64,000 nt of DNA, from NCBI GenBank assembly GCA_964546015.1, contig CAZJHO010000003.1, forward strand, positions 124,001-188,000, in the 5' to 3' direction. This document shows, piece after piece, positions 25,203 through 35,181 of the stretch; within the stretch, counting starts at the first letter, position 1, and each line of letters opens with the position of its first letter. The notes beneath the pieces were generated by a model that was not told the DNA's origin, did no database searches, and saw only the letters and a list, made by a program, of their open reading frames with translations. Both the position numbers and the translations under genes were made by a program. This DNA comes from JAFGVL01 sp964546015. Its GTDB lineage: Bacteria > Bacteroidota > Bacteroidia > Bacteroidales > Paludibacteraceae.

Positions 25203-25958
25203 TTAATTGAATTTTTTTAAGCCCAATACTCCCCAATAAATAGTATAAAGTAAACTTTTTACTATTCCTAATTTTTGATACTTGTAATAAAATAGAAATT
25301 GTGGTTTTATTAATTTCTTTTTATTTCCTGTTGTTGAATTACTAAGAACACGATAACTGGCAAGTACCTTTTGATTTCCGTAAGCCTTTCCTGCTAATGT
25401 TACTATATCCAACCAGAATGCATAATCATCACGAATACTCTTAAGTTCTTCTTTCAAGTAAACTTTCCCAAACTGTTTCGTATCATATAATCCTGTTAAA
25501 CAACCTATCTGGTTTGTCATTTGCATGTTCTTTAATGAAATAATTGTTTTTACTTTTTGCACTCGTAGTATTTCTTTTGAATTTTCATCAATTCGTCGAT
25601 AAGCAGAACAAACCACCACTGCGTTTTTTTCTTTCATTAAATTTATTTGTGATTCCAAAAATATAGGATCCCATAAATCGTCGGCATCTAACAAAGCTAT
25701 ATATCGCCCCTCTGCTTGCCTAATACCATTATTTCTCGCAGCAGCCGAACCTGCATTTGTTTGATGAATTAATTTAATGCGACTATCTTTTTTTGAATAC
25801 TCCTGCACAATTGCAGCACAGTCATCTTTGCTACCATCGTTTACAACAAGCATTTCCCAGTGAGGATAAGTTTGGGATAAAACAGACTCTATTGTTTGTG
25901 CCACAAAACGCGATGCGTTATACATGGGGGTAATGATGGATACTAAATTTTCTTGCAT
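25203..25958 (-). CDS. Family 2 glycosyltransferase
   Basis: A 251-residue GT-A enzyme. The N-terminal SIITPMYNASRFVAQTIESVLSQ and LVVNDGSKDD motifs bind the nucleotide sugar; ALLDADD is the DXD-type metal site near residue 90. The C-terminal part with IRDDYAFWLDI is typical of WcaA-like transferases. Cytoplasmic, presumably adding one sugar to the lipid-linked repeat unit. Donor and acceptor unknown. Confidence 0.88.
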   Translation of the reverse strand: MQENLVSIITPMYNASRFVAQTIESVLSQTYPHWEMLVVNDGSKDDCAAIVQEYSKKDSRIKLIHQTNAGSAAARNNGIRQAEGRYIALLDADDLWDPIFLESQINLMKEKNAVVVCSAYRRIDENSKEILRVQKVKTIISLKNMQMTNQIGCLTGLYDTKQFGKVYLKEELKSIRDDYAFWLDIVTLAGKAYGNQKVLASYRVLSNSTTGNKKKLIKPQFLFYYKYQKLGIVKSLLYTIYWGVLGLKKFN

Positions 25959-25964
25959 ATTTTT

Positions 25965-27092
25965 TTATTTGAAGAATTCGTTTATTATTTTCAGATTTTC
26001 AAAACCATCTTTTTCGTCCGGTTCTAAATATGTCCCCTCAGACCATTCGTTCCATGCATTGAAAAATATGTATGGACAATGGTTCTTGTTAGTTTTTTCT
26101 ATTAATTGCTGCATAACTTTATATTTTTGATCTTTTGTCAGTGCCGTAAAAATAGTTGCTCGTTTTCCGTATCGGGCAGTGTTGTCCCAATCAAAATATA
26201 TTGCCTCAAACACATCTAACTTGTATTTAGGATAATCATTTACATAGGCGTTGGACAGTATATAGTTCCAAATTTTTGTAGAATCAATAATAGTTGTTCC
26301 TTTATGTTTCAACCGCCATTGCCGCAAGGTATTTTGCCATTTTTCAGGCAACATACGGAAGCATTTTAAAGATACCATTTTGTGCGAATTTGGATTTTTA
26401 TTAGCATTATTAGCCTCGCGCGGATGTATTTTCATTATGGCATCATAATTTTTCAGAAAAGAAGCATTGATGTAATCATAATGTTTTGATGCAATTAAGT
26501 ACAATCCGTTCAATCCATTCTGTTTGGCTAACGAATTCCAATATTCAAACATTTCTTTTGTTTGTTTGATTATTTCGGGTGTATTGATTACAAAAACAAT
26601 TTTATCATTAATTTTCAATGCTCTTTTATCTTTAAAGAAAGGCAAAAGATAATTAAAATGTTTTTTCCACAATTGGGTCTGTGGGATATGCTTTTGTTCT
26701 AACAAGAATTCGTTGTTGGCTTTCCATTGGCGTGTCCAGCTATTATTTGCCCACGACAAACAAAATGGCATATCCAAATCTGAATTATTCAAAAAAACTT
26801 CCAACGGTTTTTCCAATATCAATCGTCCATCAAACCAATAATGATAGAACATAAATCCACCTATGCCATATTCTTTTGCTTGTTTTATTTGCTTTACTAA
26901 TACTTCTTTTTCACATGGGTTATAGTAATTATTATTCAACGGTATTCGTGGCTGATTATGTCCCGGGAATAACGGTTTTACAGATTTTACCAGATCCCAA
27001 TCCGTAAAATTTTTCCCCCACCATTCATCATTTTCAGGAATATTATGAAACTGTGGAAAGTAAATAGCTATTAATTTTGATTTTTCCGTCAC
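25965..27092 (-). CDS. WbsX-like glycosyltransferase (GH99-like domain)
   Basis: A 375-residue protein of the WbsX family found in O-antigen and capsule clusters: AIYFPQFHNIPENDEWWGKNFTDW at the N-terminus, GFMFYHYWFDGRLILEKP near residue 80, SWANNSWTRQW near 112 and YIFFNAWNEWSEGTYLEPD near the end. The fold is related to GH99 barrels. Activity is not experimentally settled in most members. The start is GTG (27090-27092) overlapping the TGA of the upstream glycosyltransferase (GTGA), which indicates translational coupling. Confidence 0.85.
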   Translation of the reverse strand: MTEKSKLIAIYFPQFHNIPENDEWWGKNFTDWDLVKSVKPLFPGHNQPRIPLNNNYYNPCEKEVLVKQIKQAKEYGIGGFMFYHYWFDGRLILEKPLEVFLNNSDLDMPFCLSWANNSWTRQWKANNEFLLEQKHIPQTQLWKKHFNYLLPFFKDKRALKINDKIVFVINTPEIIKQTKEMFEYWNSLAKQNGLNGLYLIASKHYDYINASFLKNYDAIMKIHPREANNANKNPNSHKMVSLKCFRMLPEKWQNTLRQWRLKHKGTTIIDSTKIWNYILSNAYVNDYPKYKLDVFEAIYFDWDNTARYGKRATIFTALTKDQKYKVMQQLIEKTNKNHCPYIFFNAWNEWSEGTYLEPDEKDGFENLKIINEFFK

Positions 27093-27925
27093 TTATATAA
27101 ATATTTTAATGTTATTAAAGCGTATTTTCGTTTTTCGTTTATAATTAATTGTTTCATAAAACGAAAAAATAACTTGATTTTAAAAGTTATTATTGCTAAT
27201 ATACCTATTTGTTTAGAGAATTTATTCTCAGCATCAATAATAGAGTGATATCTTAATATCGTCATTTTATTTTGATAATCAAGCATTGTTAAATCATGAA
27301 TTAAAGTAACATCTAACAAATAAAACGACTCATTGTTTTTACTTAATCTATAAAAAACACAATAATCAAGTTCATATAATGGGAATTCTTCAGGAAATCC
27401 ACCAATTGCTTGCAATGCTGAAGTAGAAATTAATGCAGCAGAATTAAATGCTGCAATTATTTTATTATTTATAAATCCTTTTGTTTTTATATTTTTTATT
27501 TTTCCCCAATGACCAAAAGCTGGCGAATATGAATGGGGAGACAAATGCTTTTTCTTATTTTTTAAAATTGGAAATATCGCTGCAGCTTTCACATCTGCTA
27601 ATAGTGCTAAATTTAATGCGTCAAAATATGCCTCTGTTAGGCTTGTATCTTGATCTAACAAAAGCAGCCAATTATGACCATATTTCACTGCTCTTTGAAA
27701 CGCGTAGTTATATGCTCCGGAAAGCATGTTGTTTTTGTCAGCATTATAAATAGTATAATCTGCATTTTTAGGTATGAATATTTCCGGCGAATTATTGTAA
27801 ATTAGTAAATTATAAGGAAACGATATTTTGCCAATGTACTTACAAAAGGTTTGATAAGATAGGCTATCCTCCAATTTTGTTTTATATAAAACTAATACAA
27901 CTTGTATAGAATGAATAGGCATCAT
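27089..27925 (-). CDS. Family 2 glycosyltransferase, rhamnosyltransferase-like
   Basis: A 278-residue GT2-type enzyme: VVLVLYKTKLEDSLS at the N-terminus, LLIYNNSPE, GAYNYAFQRA and WLLLLDQDTSL (DXD-like metal site near residue 95) match the dTDP-rhamnosyltransferase-like branch. Starts ATGATG. No rml genes for dTDP-rhamnose are present in the window, so the donor is uncertain. Overlaps the next gene by 4 bp. Confidence 0.82.
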   Translation of the reverse strand: MMPIHSIQVVLVLYKTKLEDSLSYQTFCKYIGKISFPYNLLIYNNSPEIFIPKNADYTIYNADKNNMLSGAYNYAFQRAVKYGHNWLLLLDQDTSLTEAYFDALNLALLADVKAAAIFPILKNKKKHLSPHSYSPAFGHWGKIKNIKTKGFINNKIIAAFNSAALISTSALQAIGGFPEEFPLYELDYCVFYRLSKNNESFYLLDVTLIHDLTMLDYQNKMTILRYHSIIDAENKFSKQIGILAIITFKIKLFFRFMKQLIINEKRKYALITLKYLYK

Positions 27926-27935
27926 TACTTATGTT

Positions 27936-29012
27936 TTATTTTTTAAGAACTAAATAACGAAAATATCCTTCTTGATTATTTTTAAAAAAAGAGTTGATTA
28001 TTTCGGTATTCTTTTGGCTTTTACAAACCTGCATATTATTGGAAACATCATTAATACAAATATGTTCATATCCTAAATCATAAAAATCTCCTATTTTTTC
28101 ATAATCGACAATTGGAGTTAATCCATAATACAAATATTCTAAAAGTTTTGTCGGAGCGGCCACATGGTTAAATATATGGTTATCTCTCAACACAAAACCA
28201 TAATGAGCCAGATTGTAATAAATAGAGAGCTCGTCAGGTTTAGCTGTTCGTACTTCTATTTTTTTTTCACCCAAATTATTATCTGTTATTTTTTCCAAAG
28301 CTTCTTTTATCTGTCCTGTAAGAATAATAAAACGATAATTGGGATTATCTAAGCTTTTAATAATTTTTAAAATATCATCGAACCTCTGCCATTTGATTAA
28401 ACTACCTGAATAAATAAATACTATATCCTTAGATGTTATACCCAACTCTTTACGGAGCACATTGACTTCTTCCTGATTTGCATCAATAAAAAATGAATTA
28501 TTTATAACCGGATAAATGATATTATTTTTTGAAATCTTCGGATATTTCTCCGTAAGATAATTATACATTGATTTCGTCACACTCACTATGAGATTTGCCC
28601 TGCGAGCTAACAAATATTCTATTACTCCAAGTAAATGAGCATGAGTCTTCTTACCATAAAAATATAATTCTTCCGGCACAACACCATGCACATCCCATAT
28701 TACCTTTTTCTCTTTTTTTATCGGGAATAGAATAGTCCATAAATAGTTGTATAGTGATTGCACATAATAAATACCAGAAGCCCTAAGTATTTTTAATATT
28801 TTAAAGTAATGAAGAAAAGCATTCGCTTCTATAATTGTCAATTTATCTGTAACCTTATTTATTTTGAACCGAATATTGTGTCTATAAGAAACTGACAAGT
28901 AAATTCGTTCTTCTTCAAGAAAAATATTATCTATATTTTTTATTCTCACAAAAAAACCATCTTGCATGTCCTTTTCGTTTGGATATGTTGAAAAAAAAAT
29001 AAGTTTTGCCAT
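27936..29012 (-). CDS. Family 4-type glycosyltransferase
   Basis: A 358-residue GT-B protein. The N-terminal half is divergent; the C-terminal half has the nucleotide-sugar-binding features IVFIYSGSLIKWQRFDDILKII and a late YYGLTPIVDYEKIGDF. The canonical E-x7-E motif is partly degenerate (PTKLLEYLYYGLTPIV). It probably transfers a sugar in the repeat unit; donor not inferable. Confidence 0.78.
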   Translation of the reverse strand: MAKLIFFSTYPNEKDMQDGFFVRIKNIDNIFLEEERIYLSVSYRHNIRFKINKVTDKLTIIEANAFLHYFKILKILRASGIYYVQSLYNYLWTILFPIKKEKKVIWDVHGVVPEELYFYGKKTHAHLLGVIEYLLARRANLIVSVTKSMYNYLTEKYPKISKNNIIYPVINNSFFIDANQEEVNVLRKELGITSKDIVFIYSGSLIKWQRFDDILKIIKSLDNPNYRFIILTGQIKEALEKITDNNLGEKKIEVRTAKPDELSIYYNLAHYGFVLRDNHIFNHVAAPTKLLEYLYYGLTPIVDYEKIGDFYDLGYEHICINDVSNNMQVCKSQKNTEIINSFFKNNQEGYFRYLVLKK

Positions 29013-29024
29013 GTTTGTTTTTTT

Positions 29025-30179
29025 TTAATATTCGATACTATATTCCGTTCCTTTAGTATGATACGGACTATGTTCAAAATTATATTTTGATCGTTCTTTG
29101 TAAGAAGGATGTTTCCCTTTCAATGTATAACTTATATAGTTTGTATATGGAATATACCTGAAATCTTTGGTGGTAATCTTATAGGTACATAAAAACAGAT
29201 ACAAACATATAACTGCATTTACGACAATCTTATTCCGGTTAGATAAGAGCACTAATATGTAGCCGATTGCACAAATGTAGAATATCTCAAAGAAAAGAGT
29301 AATTCGTATGAATAACGCAAATGACAAACCTATTCTGAACAATAACAAATATAAGATTGACAATAAAAAAACCAATCGTCCGTATTTGAATTCATCGATA
29401 ATTCGTTCTTTATAAAAAAGCAAAACAACAAATCCAAATATACGCACTAATAAACCCAAAGAAAATACTTTACTTTCAAAATCTCCTGCAAACTGATTAC
29501 TATTTCTAAAACCTTCAATATAAAATATCATTCTATTCCCTACTGATGGCAATAAAGAAGATAAAAATTCGACTATATCCAATACAATTTTTTGTGAAGC
29601 AAAAAGAACATTTATTAAAATAAATAATATTATCAATGTCCGGTTTCGCATATTTACATTATACAAAAAATAAATTGGCAACATAACTAATGCTGTATGA
29701 TGAAAACCAAATGCAATTATGGTGCAAAATACATATTTAGCAAAATCTCTACTTACTATATATTTTACAGAATAAGCAAAAATAGCGTATGCTATCAGGT
29801 TGCGCATTGGATTATCTACAAATAAGTATAACCCAGGTGAAACAACAAACATCATCATACAAAAAAGCAGTGGGACTCCTAATCGTTTATACACAAAAAA
29901 GAAAACAAACAAAAGAACTATTTTTAATAAAATAAAGAAAAACCAAAAACTAACTCCAATAGAACTAAAAAAATTATTTAGTAGTCCATATAATATTTCT
30001 TTATCATATATTATTTTATGATTATAAAATAGTTCATACATTCTCCAATCACTTCCTGTCATATATCCGCAACAGATTATAGAGGCTATAACCACAAAGG
30101 CTAAAACCTCTACCGTTCTTGTTTGTTTTACAAAAGATAAAAGAAAACAAAATATAACAAGAAATAAATATACAAACAT
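29025..30179 (-). CDS. EpsG-family O-antigen/exopolysaccharide polymerase
   Basis: A 384-residue protein with about ten hydrophobic segments and no soluble domain. The short motif GYMTGSDWRMYELFYNH near residue 40 and the FVDNPMRNLIAYAIFAYSVKY segment near 125 are typical of EpsG-like polymerases that join lipid-linked repeat units (Wzy role). Sequence is highly divergent as usual for this function. Between WecB and a glycosyltransferase, as expected for a Wzy gene. Confidence 0.82.
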   Translation of the reverse strand: MFVYLFLVIFCFLLSFVKQTRTVEVLAFVVIASIICCGYMTGSDWRMYELFYNHKIIYDKEILYGLLNNFFSSIGVSFWFFFILLKIVLLFVFFFVYKRLGVPLLFCMMMFVVSPGLYLFVDNPMRNLIAYAIFAYSVKYIVSRDFAKYVFCTIIAFGFHHTALVMLPIYFLYNVNMRNRTLIILFILINVLFASQKIVLDIVEFLSSLLPSVGNRMIFYIEGFRNSNQFAGDFESKVFSLGLLVRIFGFVVLLFYKERIIDEFKYGRLVFLLSILYLLLFRIGLSFALFIRITLFFEIFYICAIGYILVLLSNRNKIVVNAVICLYLFLCTYKITTKDFRYIPYTNYISYTLKGKHPSYKERSKYNFEHSPYHTKGTEYSIEY

Positions 30180-30182
30180 TTT

Positions 30183-31313
30183 TTATTGGGATATGGCTGA
30201 TATTGTTTCAACTATTCTGGCACATGCTTTCCCATCACCATACGGATTGTGTAGTTTACTCATTTTATCATAAACTTCTTTGTTGTTAAGTAAAGTCATT
30301 GTTTGTTCTACTATCAAATTACGATTTGACCCAACAAGGATTATTGTGCCTACTTCTACCGCTTCGGGGCGTTCGGTAGTATCGCGCATCACCAAAACAG
30401 GTTTTCCCAAACTTGGAGCTTCTTCTTGCACACCTCCGCTATCAGTAATGATGAGTTTGGAACGATTCATTAGCCATACAAATGCCGGATATGCCAATGG
30501 ATTTATCAGTTTAACATTATCCACATCTTGCAAAATATCATAAACCGGCTTTTGCACATTCGGGTTAAGATGTACAGGATAAATAATTTGAACATTATCG
30601 GTTGTTTCGGCGATATCTTTTAACGCACGGCAAATATTAATAAATTTTTTACCAAAATTTTCTCGTCGGTGTCCAGTTACTAAAATCAATTCTTTCTGAA
30701 AATCTATAATGTTCTTTAATTGTTCGATTTCTTCATTCAAATAATCATTTTTATTTACCTTTTCCACACTAAAATATAACGCATCAATAACAGTATTTCC
30801 TGTAACAAATATTCGAGTTTCGCTAATATTTTCGGTTAACAGATTTTGCTTTGCCTGCGGAGTTGGAGCAAAATGCAAATCGGCAATTCGTCCGGTCAAT
30901 TGGCGATTCATTTCTTCTGGAAATGGTGCCCACTTATTATTAGTTCGCAATCCGGCTTCTATATGGCAAACTTTCGTGCCCGAATAAAATGCAACAAGAG
31001 CACTCGCCGTAGATGTAGTTGTATCACCGTGTACAAAAACAAAATCAGGTTTAAAATCCTCCAATACCTCTTTCATATTCAGAATAATATCCGCAGTCAA
31101 GCTATATAAGTTCTGATTGGGTTTCATCAAATTCAAGTCGTAATCGGGTGTTATCTCAAAAAAATCCAGTACTTGGTCTAACATTTCGCGATGTTGGGCA
31201 GTAACACAAACCCGAACATCGAAACTATCCGAATATTGCAGAAACTCTTTAACTAAAGGAGCCATTTTTATAGCTTCAGGTCGAGTTCCAAAAATAAGTA
31301 GTATTTTTTTCAT
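30183..31313 (-). CDS. wecB: UDP-N-acetylglucosamine 2-epimerase (non-hydrolysing)
   Basis: A 376-residue GT-B-like enzyme that interconverts UDP-GlcNAc and UDP-ManNAc. Signatures: FGTRPEAIKMAP at residues 8-19, VHGDTTTSTASALVAFYSG near 95, HIEAGLRTNNKWAPFPEE near 117, TGHRRENFG near 213 and TDSGGVQEEAPSLGKPVLVMRDTTERPE near 287. No wecC dehydrogenase in the window, so ManNAc itself rather than ManNAcA may be incorporated. Overlaps the flippase gene by 4 bp. Confidence 0.95.
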   Translation of the reverse strand: MKKILLIFGTRPEAIKMAPLVKEFLQYSDSFDVRVCVTAQHREMLDQVLDFFEITPDYDLNLMKPNQNLYSLTADIILNMKEVLEDFKPDFVFVHGDTTTSTASALVAFYSGTKVCHIEAGLRTNNKWAPFPEEMNRQLTGRIADLHFAPTPQAKQNLLTENISETRIFVTGNTVIDALYFSVEKVNKNDYLNEEIEQLKNIIDFQKELILVTGHRRENFGKKFINICRALKDIAETTDNVQIIYPVHLNPNVQKPVYDILQDVDNVKLINPLAYPAFVWLMNRSKLIITDSGGVQEEAPSLGKPVLVMRDTTERPEAVEVGTIILVGSNRNLIVEQTMTLLNNKEVYDKMSKLHNPYGDGKACARIVETISAISQ

Positions 31314-32575
31314 TTCTTTTTTATCCTAATAAAGATCTGCATCAACATCGTTATCATAAGCAATAATTCACCAAATAAAACCGAAAGGGCAGTTCCATTA
31401 TATGAATATAATTTTGTCAAAATAATCATTACGACTAAAGTACTTAACCCTGAAATTAAAAACGATTGTCCATATATTTTTCCCCGGCCGCTTCCTGTTA
31501 AATATTGAATGCCTATGAAATTATTCAATACGCTTATCGGTATCCAAAAAAGAAGAATAACAAATACTGAGGAAAACTTCAGAAGTTCTGGCGAATAAAA
31601 TTTTTCAATCAAAGTATTTCTAACAATGAATAATGTAATAGCTAAAAATAATGCAAAAATTATTGTTGGCAAAGCATATTTTATAATTTTATTGATACCC
31701 TTTTTTTCCGACAACACAAGTTGTTTACTCACACTCGGATAAATAGCCATAGTTATTGGTGCAAATATCAATAAACTTGCCTTTATTAACTTATCCATTG
31801 CCGAATATCCACCTACGATAGAAGGGGTTGACATCAGCCCTAAAATAAAAATGGACGATGTCGTCAGTACAGTTGTCATTGCCGTGGATGTAAAAAGATG
31901 AAATCCACTTTTCATTTCTTCTTTAATTCCACTAAAATGAATGGGAATAGCCTTTCCTACTATTTTCTTTGAAATTAAAAAAGCATAAATTCCGGGAATA
32001 ATATAACTTACTCCTGTCAGAAGCCCCACCCACACATAGTCCGTCGTCTTTCTTATGAGAAGAAATACAAGTACTGTAAAAATTAGCTTGATTATAAAAT
32101 TCACAATCGTAATATAAGCCATTTTCTCCAGCCCTTGAAAAAGCCATTGCGGATAAAGCAGATTGCCTACAACCATTCCAAAAAAGAACCAATGTAATAA
32201 AAAATCTTCGGAAAATCGTTCGGACATCAATGTTAAACAAAGTAAACAAACTGCGGAGAATAAAAGTAGTATTATTTTGGAATAAATTGTATTGTAATAT
32301 ATTTTTCTAAGTTTTTCTACATCATTTCTAAAAATGGATATTTTCCTTGTTGCGGAAATATTAAAACCATAATCAACAACAAGAACAAAATAGCCTATAA
32401 ATGCTTGAGCAAACGATATTTTTCCAAATCCGGCTTCTCCTAATGTTTTTACCAGAAACGGGAGGGTCAGTAATGGAAAAATATAATTTATAATTTGAGT
32501 TATTCCTAAAAAAATAATGTTTTTAGAAATATTCTTCTGTCGATAGAACTTATTAAAAATACCTAATATATTCAT
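31310..32575 (-). CDS. Wzx-type polysaccharide flippase
   Basis: A 421-residue polytopic membrane protein of the MOP superfamily with about 12 hydrophobic segments: IFLGITQIINYIFPLLTLPFLVKTLGEAGFGKISFAQAFIGYF near the start is typical. It flips undecaprenyl-linked repeat units to the periplasm for EpsG-type polymerisation. The first ATG is at 32575; a TTG lies one codon upstream. Confidence 0.9.
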   Translation of the reverse strand: MNILGIFNKFYRQKNISKNIIFLGITQIINYIFPLLTLPFLVKTLGEAGFGKISFAQAFIGYFVLVVDYGFNISATRKISIFRNDVEKLRKIYYNTIYSKIILLLFSAVCLLCLTLMSERFSEDFLLHWFFFGMVVGNLLYPQWLFQGLEKMAYITIVNFIIKLIFTVLVFLLIRKTTDYVWVGLLTGVSYIIPGIYAFLISKKIVGKAIPIHFSGIKEEMKSGFHLFTSTAMTTVLTTSSIFILGLMSTPSIVGGYSAMDKLIKASLLIFAPITMAIYPSVSKQLVLSEKKGINKIIKYALPTIIFALFLAITLFIVRNTLIEKFYSPELLKFSSVFVILLFWIPISVLNNFIGIQYLTGSGRGKIYGQSFLISGLSTLVVMIILTKLYSYNGTALSVLFGELLLMITMLMQIFIRIKKK

Positions 32576-32593
32576 CAATAAAATATGAATTTT

Positions 32594-34360
32594 TCAATAA
32601 TTTTTTAAATAATTTCCCTTGATTATTAAATCCGATATTTCCCAAGCCTGCTTTTGTATCGGGAACAAAGCAGAAGAGTCTCCTTTCAGTTCCATTTGGG
32701 GAGTTACGGCAGAAACAGGCGGAGTGTTGCTAAAAACAGAATTTCCCAAACCTTTCCAATCTGATTGTATTCCCAATAAATCCAGCAAAGTGGGAAATAT
32801 ATCTATCTGTCCTATTATTTTCTGGTACATTCCGCTTTTGGTGCCATTATATACAATTAACGGGATAAAACTATAATCACCTAATAGTTGCATCGTCAAT
32901 TGGTTTGATTTCAACTTCTCATCTCTAAAATAATTGACAGAAACCCGTTTGTTTTCTAAAAAAATGTTATGATCACCGGTTATAGCAATAACAGTATTGT
33001 TTAATAAATTTTCTTTTTGTAATTCGTCAAATATTTGTTTGATACATCTATCTACATAATTAATGATTTCAAGATAGCGAGCAACTCGTTGGTCATAAAC
33101 ATCAGAAATCGTAAATCTTTTTTTGTGTCCTATATCAATAAAATCGTGGGAAGAGGCAGTTAGCAACTGAATAAGAAAAGGTTGTTGTGCCGATTTTATT
33201 TTTGGTAAAGACTGACTTATCAGAGAACTGTCGCTTACAACATATCCTATCGCATCTGTGTTGTCCCAAGTTTCAGCACCGTAAGTTTTGTCATATCCAA
33301 GCATTGTGGAAAATGAGTTTTGATTCCAAAAAGTTGGAGTAAATGAATGTAAAGTTATACACTCTTTAGTACTGTAATGTGATTTCAATTCTGTTGCCAA
33401 AGAACGGTAATATTTATTGCCAAGATAGCAAGTAACGCCATTTTGCACAGGTAATAAACCTGTATTAACAATAAATTGCCCGTCGCTCGAACGACCGAAT
33501 TTATCTTGTGAAACAACATGGGGGACAAAATAAGTTAAAGTATCCGCTATCAAAGCATTAAGAAAGGGGGTTATTTCATTCCCTTCTACGGTTTTGTTTA
33601 TCGGGAAAGTTTCCAACGACTCCACAATGACCAATATTACATTTTTGGCTATCGGTTTTTCTGTTACATTTCTTCTAGTTTCGTTATTTACATTTAAATA
33701 ACCATCTATTTTCTGTTTATCTTCTTTAGTCAGAATTATATCTTGTTTGTTCGTAAATTCTTTCGCCAGATAAATGAAATAACCATATTTTTCCAATAGA
33801 TTTCTTTGTTGATTCCAAGCACTTATGTTAAAATCATATGCAAAATTTTCTGTCTTATTTTTTTGTTTTCCTATAACATTCAGCAAAAGTATAGCCACTA
33901 ATACAATATTAACAATTGCCGCTTGAAAGAATTGTTTTGCATTTATTTTCAAAATTCTCCTGAAAACAAAACCAATAATTATTGAAAAAATCAATGGCAA
34001 AAACAACAAAATATCATCACTTTTTATTCCATTGAAAATACTGGTTTTTAATATTACAAAATCGGAAGAATTTATTTTAAAACTATCTAGGGGAATTAAA
34101 CCAAAATAATACCGATAGTGGATAATATTGGCGTATAATAGAACGGTAAACAGTGTAAAAATGATAAAAATCGGCGTTTTCCGATTAAATAATGCAGGAA
34201 TTGCCAATAACAAAGAAGAAGTAATAAGATTCCATTCTAAATTTTCAGAAAAAGGTTGTTCAATATCTATAAATCGACAAAATATATATTGCGTCAAAAC
34301 AATACATACAAAAAAACAAATATATTGCAGATAGACAAAATATTTTTCTCCTTTTTTCAT
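32594..34360 (-). CDS. LTA-synthase-like sulfatase-fold membrane phosphotransferase
   Basis: A 588-residue protein with five N-terminal transmembrane helices (within residues 10-190) and a large extracytoplasmic sulfatase/alkaline-phosphatase-superfamily domain (about 240-550). Metal-site motifs: VILVIVESLETFP (first Glu), the nucleophile segment GRSSDGQFI, where Ser stands at the position of the LtaS Thr, and TGDHNIFLE near 455. Such enzymes transfer phosphoglycerol or phosphoethanolamine. Its neighbour on the 5' side of the transcript is a GDPD-like lipoprotein, which suggests phosphoglycerol decoration of the glycan; this is inference. Confidence 0.85.
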   Translation of the reverse strand: MKKGEKYFVYLQYICFFVCIVLTQYIFCRFIDIEQPFSENLEWNLITSSLLLAIPALFNRKTPIFIIFTLFTVLLYANIIHYRYYFGLIPLDSFKINSSDFVILKTSIFNGIKSDDILLFLPLIFSIIIGFVFRRILKINAKQFFQAAIVNIVLVAILLLNVIGKQKNKTENFAYDFNISAWNQQRNLLEKYGYFIYLAKEFTNKQDIILTKEDKQKIDGYLNVNNETRRNVTEKPIAKNVILVIVESLETFPINKTVEGNEITPFLNALIADTLTYFVPHVVSQDKFGRSSDGQFIVNTGLLPVQNGVTCYLGNKYYRSLATELKSHYSTKECITLHSFTPTFWNQNSFSTMLGYDKTYGAETWDNTDAIGYVVSDSSLISQSLPKIKSAQQPFLIQLLTASSHDFIDIGHKKRFTISDVYDQRVARYLEIINYVDRCIKQIFDELQKENLLNNTVIAITGDHNIFLENKRVSVNYFRDEKLKSNQLTMQLLGDYSFIPLIVYNGTKSGMYQKIIGQIDIFPTLLDLLGIQSDWKGLGNSVFSNTPPVSAVTPQMELKGDSSALFPIQKQAWEISDLIIKGNYLKNY

Positions 34361-34362
34361 GC

Positions 34363-35148
34363 CTAATTACTCTTTTGTTTATTAAGCAATGAAGTCAATA
34401 AATCAATATTATTTGCATACATTCCATAACAATAGTCCATTTCATTATTCCAAACATAATCCTCTGCAATTATGCCATTAACAGGAGTTTCTAAGCCCCA
34501 AACATAATTTCTAATACCTTTTTCTTTCAGTCTTTTCAATAAATCACAATTTACTGCTATTCTTTGCCTGTCCATACCAATAAACTTGATATGTAGATTG
34601 TCTAATTTTTCTTCTATGTTTTTTGTTTCAAAAACCAAATTTTCACTTACCAGAGGAGTAATTCCTAAAGTGATAGCTTCTTCAACAGCCTCCCAAGAAA
34701 ATAATTCCATTATCAGTCTGTCTTTGAATTTAAAAGACTCAACAATAAGCTTTGGATTATTAATTTTATCGGTAACCAGTACTGCATCGGAGTGTTTTTC
34801 AAACCAAAGATTAATACTATTCATATTCATTGGCGTAAATTTACCTTGAATCAATTGAGCCATAAATTGATTCTCCGTTACAAATACTGCGTCATGGGCT
34901 GCAACTATTTTATTGTCGGTAGTCAGTTGAAGATCTAATTCAAACATTCTGCAACCTTTACTGTAAGACAAATCTAGAGCTTCTAAACTATTGGTATAAT
35001 TATACCCCTCTATTTGACCTCCTGCATGAGCTATAAACGCGTCTATAGGATTAGGATCTGATAAATTTTCAGTTTTTTTCGAACCTTCACAAGATATCAT
35101 AAGTGACAATAATAAAATGTAATAAATTATCGAGAATTTTCTGTACAT
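34363..35148 (-). CDS. GDPD-like lipoprotein
   Basis: A 261-residue lipoprotein (signal, lipobox LMISCEGS near residue 20) with a PLC-like TIM-barrel phosphodiesterase domain. Landmarks: FIAHAGGQIEGYNYTNSLEAL (His, with the usual HRG replaced by HAGG), MFELDLQLTTDNKIVAAHD (Glu-x-Asp and second His). It is therefore in the glycerophosphodiester phosphodiesterase fold but with an atypical first motif. It ends 3 bp before the LtaS-like gene. A role in trimming or remodelling phosphoglycerol substituents is plausible from context. Confidence 0.78.
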   Translation of the reverse strand: MYRKFSIIYYILLLSLMISCEGSKKTENLSDPNPIDAFIAHAGGQIEGYNYTNSLEALDLSYSKGCRMFELDLQLTTDNKIVAAHDAVFVTENQFMAQLIQGKFTPMNMNSINLWFEKHSDAVLVTDKINNPKLIVESFKFKDRLIMELFSWEAVEEAITLGITPLVSENLVFETKNIEEKLDNLHIKFIGMDRQRIAVNCDLLKRLKEKGIRNYVWGLETPVNGIIAEDYVWNNEMDYCYGMYANNIDLLTSLLNKQKSN

Positions 35149-35181
35149 AAAAATAATCTAAACTGTTTTTGTCAAATAAAA

